Below are positions 61,728 to 64,000 of a stretch of 64,000 nt of DNA, one piece after another (the stretch's first letter is position 1; the number at the start of each line of letters is the position of its first letter). Below the pieces are notes generated by a model, which did no database searches, was not told where the DNA came from, and saw nothing but the letters and a program-made list of their open reading frames with translations. Source of the DNA: Aotearoamyces nothofagi (Eukaryota > Ascomycota > Leotiomycetes > Leotiales > Tympanidaceae). Both the position numbers and the translations under genes were made by a program. The stretch is taken from contig JADDTR010000004.1 of the NCBI GenBank assembly GCA_015345905.1, positions 62,001-126,000 on the forward strand, in the 5' to 3' direction.

Positions 61728-63434
61728 GCTGACTTGGACCGGTTTCTCTTGGGGACGTCAACGTCTGATCTCGTACCTGCATCTGGTACCTGCGCTAGAG
61801 AGCCCACTGTCGCTCTGTCACCAGCGGAGGTTAGAGTTTCGTAGTGGCCAGTCGCGTTACTGCGAAGGAGGCACGCCCGATTGGACGGCTCGATAACTGC
61901 TGGCCGCGATGGATAGCCCGTCGAAAATCGCCCATGTCTGGTGCGAGAAGACCCCAGCGGGCGGTATTCGAGTCGGTAAAGTACTGTGCGCATACCGTAC
62001 GGTCCGTACCACAGTACGTCGAGTAGTACTGTGCTGTATGTGCCCGGCGCCCACCTCCTGCCCACCAAGGTGTCGCTGAGTCGTCGACCGGCGAGGATTC
62101 GAGTCTCTCTTCTGGCAGGCTAGTTAGCAGGGTGTGGGAAGCTACGGCTGTCTCCCGCTACAGTTTTGAATCTCATACCATACAGTAAAACGAAGCATGA
62201 CGCTGCATATGACTTGATGGCTCGATACGTCCCATCGCATAGTCCCCGCCACAACAATGCAACCGTTTTTTATGCGAGTGGGGAGGAGTGAGGCGATTGA
62301 GTGGCGCAAGTGGGAAGTGGGAAGTGCGAGGTGGTGGTGGAGGGCTAAGTGGCAATGCCATGCCGGTGCGGTAAAAGCAGCGACTCGAACTTGACCGCTT
62401 GGACCTATTCTTAGATTACGCTATTACTGCTCAAACGGACGGTTGCTGGATAAAATATACAGCAATATATGCAGGGTGTTTTCTGATACTTTCCAGACAC
62501 ACAGGTACCTTACACACAGGTACGCAGCAGTACTCCGTATGTAGCAATGGTGTCCATCTGATGCTTGGTGCTTACGGTTGCTGTCTTCTGCCACAGAAGC
62601 TGACGACTATGCACAATAATGATTCCCATATCAGCATGGGCACGGGGGCGCAGAATGCCTATGAAGGTCCATCCAATACGTACGACTGGCGGGTAAACGT
62701 TCACAGCCGTTTGTTAGATACGAAGTCGTAAGCCGGAGCGTCACGCTGGCCAAGTGTGTGGCAAGTTTTAATGCAACCTGCCTTCCCGACTCGCCTCTGG
62801 CACTGATGTAGCCGCGGCCGTCTATCTAGTTGGCGCCCAACGTCGATCGAACAATAACACCTACACTACCTATCAGCAGAGCGGACAGGGCGCTGGTGGC
62901 AGATATGGCCCCAACCGATATCGTGAAGAGCACAACGTCGACAACGAGAAGATGGCGTCAGACACCAGTCGGCGTTTGGCGAGCCCATACAAGTGGATTG
63001 GGCTTGTTCCCGCAATGCGTAGCGACTCGGTGCCACGGTGGGGTGGACTGGACCTGCACAGTGCTGGCCACTGGAGTACCAGAGTTGAGAAAAGCCATCC
63101 AGAACGGCCATATGGAAACACCAAGGTGTTTTGGTACCTGACCCAGTACTACCGGAGAGTCGAGAGGAGCAGCAGCGCTCCCCGATGTGCAAGAGTAAGA
63201 CTCTAGAGAATATCCATCCACTTTGTATACTAAGTATACGAAATACGGTAGTGAAGGATAGATATCGCGATACGCCTCAGGCTAAGTAAGGTCGGCCGTT
63301 TCAACTTTTTTTTTTCTTTGGATTCCTGCATTCGCGCCATTGTTAGGGTACGAGTAATCGAGTCATTGAGACCATCCTTCCCGACTAAACAACCCGTCGT
63401 CTCAACCTCCCATCCAGGAATCCGCTGAGCTGCA

Positions 63435-63474
63435 GATGCAAATGCAAATGCAAATGCGATGCTGGTGCTGGTGC
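63435..63474 (+). repeat. Two adjoining hexamer repeats
   Basis: GCAAAT is repeated three times, followed by GGTGCT repeated about four times. Confidence 0.85.
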
Positions 63475-64000
63475 TGGTGCTGGTCTTTGAAGCGGTGACG
63501 CATCCCCAGCGAGCAGCGAGCCAGAGATGATGGATTTTCTCCACGCATTAGTCGTATATCTGTAGATTACACGCTTGTGGCACACGGCTTCTGTTCCTGC
63601 ATGATGCCTTCTCACAGCTGTGCTTCTGCTCAGCATTAGCCGAATGACAACTCCGCAGTTGATTCACACAAGCGATTTGCAAAAACCGTTACTTTTTTTG
63701 TCCTGGCTGTTAAGAGTGCAGGCATGGCGACATCATACAGAATAGGTTCATCCAAAGCTGCTCAATTGTGTGTGTTTTCGATTCAGGCCATGTGTGGCAC
63801 ACTTCTAAAGACTTTGACGCGTTTCAGTTACTCGACCTCCGTTCCGTCTGAATGACCGGAATAGGAAGCCGAACCATACTCAGAGTGAGTCGCGGCATGA
63901 AGCCAAACATGTCTACGTAATCGACTACTCGCACTGAACGAATTGGCAGTTTGTAGTAGTCGATGCTTCCCACATGAAGCAGTGCAGTCAAATGTTAGCT

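Larger units (their letters stand above)
58416..64000. other. Gene-free 5.6-kb right end
   Basis: Only short frames occur, with no plausible splice-linked set or recognisable domain on either strand. It holds a duplicated ~80-bp segment (59305-59460), two microsatellite patches (61664-61727, 63435-63474) and many TACAGTAC/GTACTGTA motifs. I found no tRNA-like B box with a matching T stem. It may be intergenic or decayed repeat sequence. Confidence 0.5.

Noticed and set aside
61369-61896. 175-codon frame in the right-end region
   Set aside because: It crosses microsatellites (runs of His-Ala), has no motif and shows no splice partner.
62080-62110. tRNA-like T loop (GATTCGAGTC)
   Set aside because: No matching A box, acceptor stem or anticodon arm can be drawn around it.

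Overview
The window is genomic DNA from a filamentous ascomycete (Pezizomycotina). Evidence: genes are split by short GT-AG introns (mostly 48-130 nt, often with CTAAC-like branch sites), and the set includes a six-HAMP group III hybrid histidine kinase, an ENA-type P-ATPase, an UNC13-like protein, a giant lysine-motif repeat protein of the kind called 'involucrin repeat protein' in moulds, and a secreted GH5 glycosidase. The class cannot be fixed by eye. No rRNA, tRNA, CRISPR array, LTR element or telomere repeat was recognised.

Layout. 0-1.5 kb: non-genic, with a decayed inverted-repeat element. 1.5-9.1 kb: PAQR/Izh3-like membrane protein (-), THO complex subunit 5 (+) and ENA Na+ pump (-). 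The first two diverge from one promoter region; the last two converge. 9.1-12.2 kb: a 2-kb divergent promoter region with four PacC-like sites near the pump, then a wax-synthase-like acyltransferase (+). 12.75-18.7 kb: SWR1 (-) and complex I subunit NDUFB8 (+), divergent and closely spaced. 19.3-22.2 kb: an unrecognised six-exon gene (+) convergent with a SCOC/Slo1-type coiled-coil protein (-). 22.2-26.3 kb: gene-free, with a pair of diverged inverted repeats. 26.3-30.5 kb: UNC13/Ync13-like protein (+). 30.5-34.0 kb: gene-free, packed with unrelated short tandem repeats. 34.0-38.3 kb: NIK1 (+). 39.2-53.6 kb: one gene for a protein of about 4766 residues (+), followed by a strict 32-bp minisatellite at 53.8-54.5 kb. 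55.0-56.5 kb: secreted GH5 glycosidase (+). 57.2-58.4 kb: MDR oxidoreductase (+). 58.4-64.0 kb: 5.6 kb with no gene I can support.

Most genes are housekeeping and do not form a gene cluster. Thematic links are loose: NIK1 and ENA both serve osmotic or ionic stress; UNC13, SCOC and PAQR act at membranes; the giant protein may be a leashin-type Woronin-body tether (inference). Exon borders were placed by frame, splice consensus and family conservation; there is no transcript evidence. The most unusual signals are the 32-bp minisatellite, the giant gene with 27 lysine clusters and six Gly/Ala hydrophobic segments, and the PacC-like cluster upstream of the Na+ pump. I found no convincing new multi-gene system.
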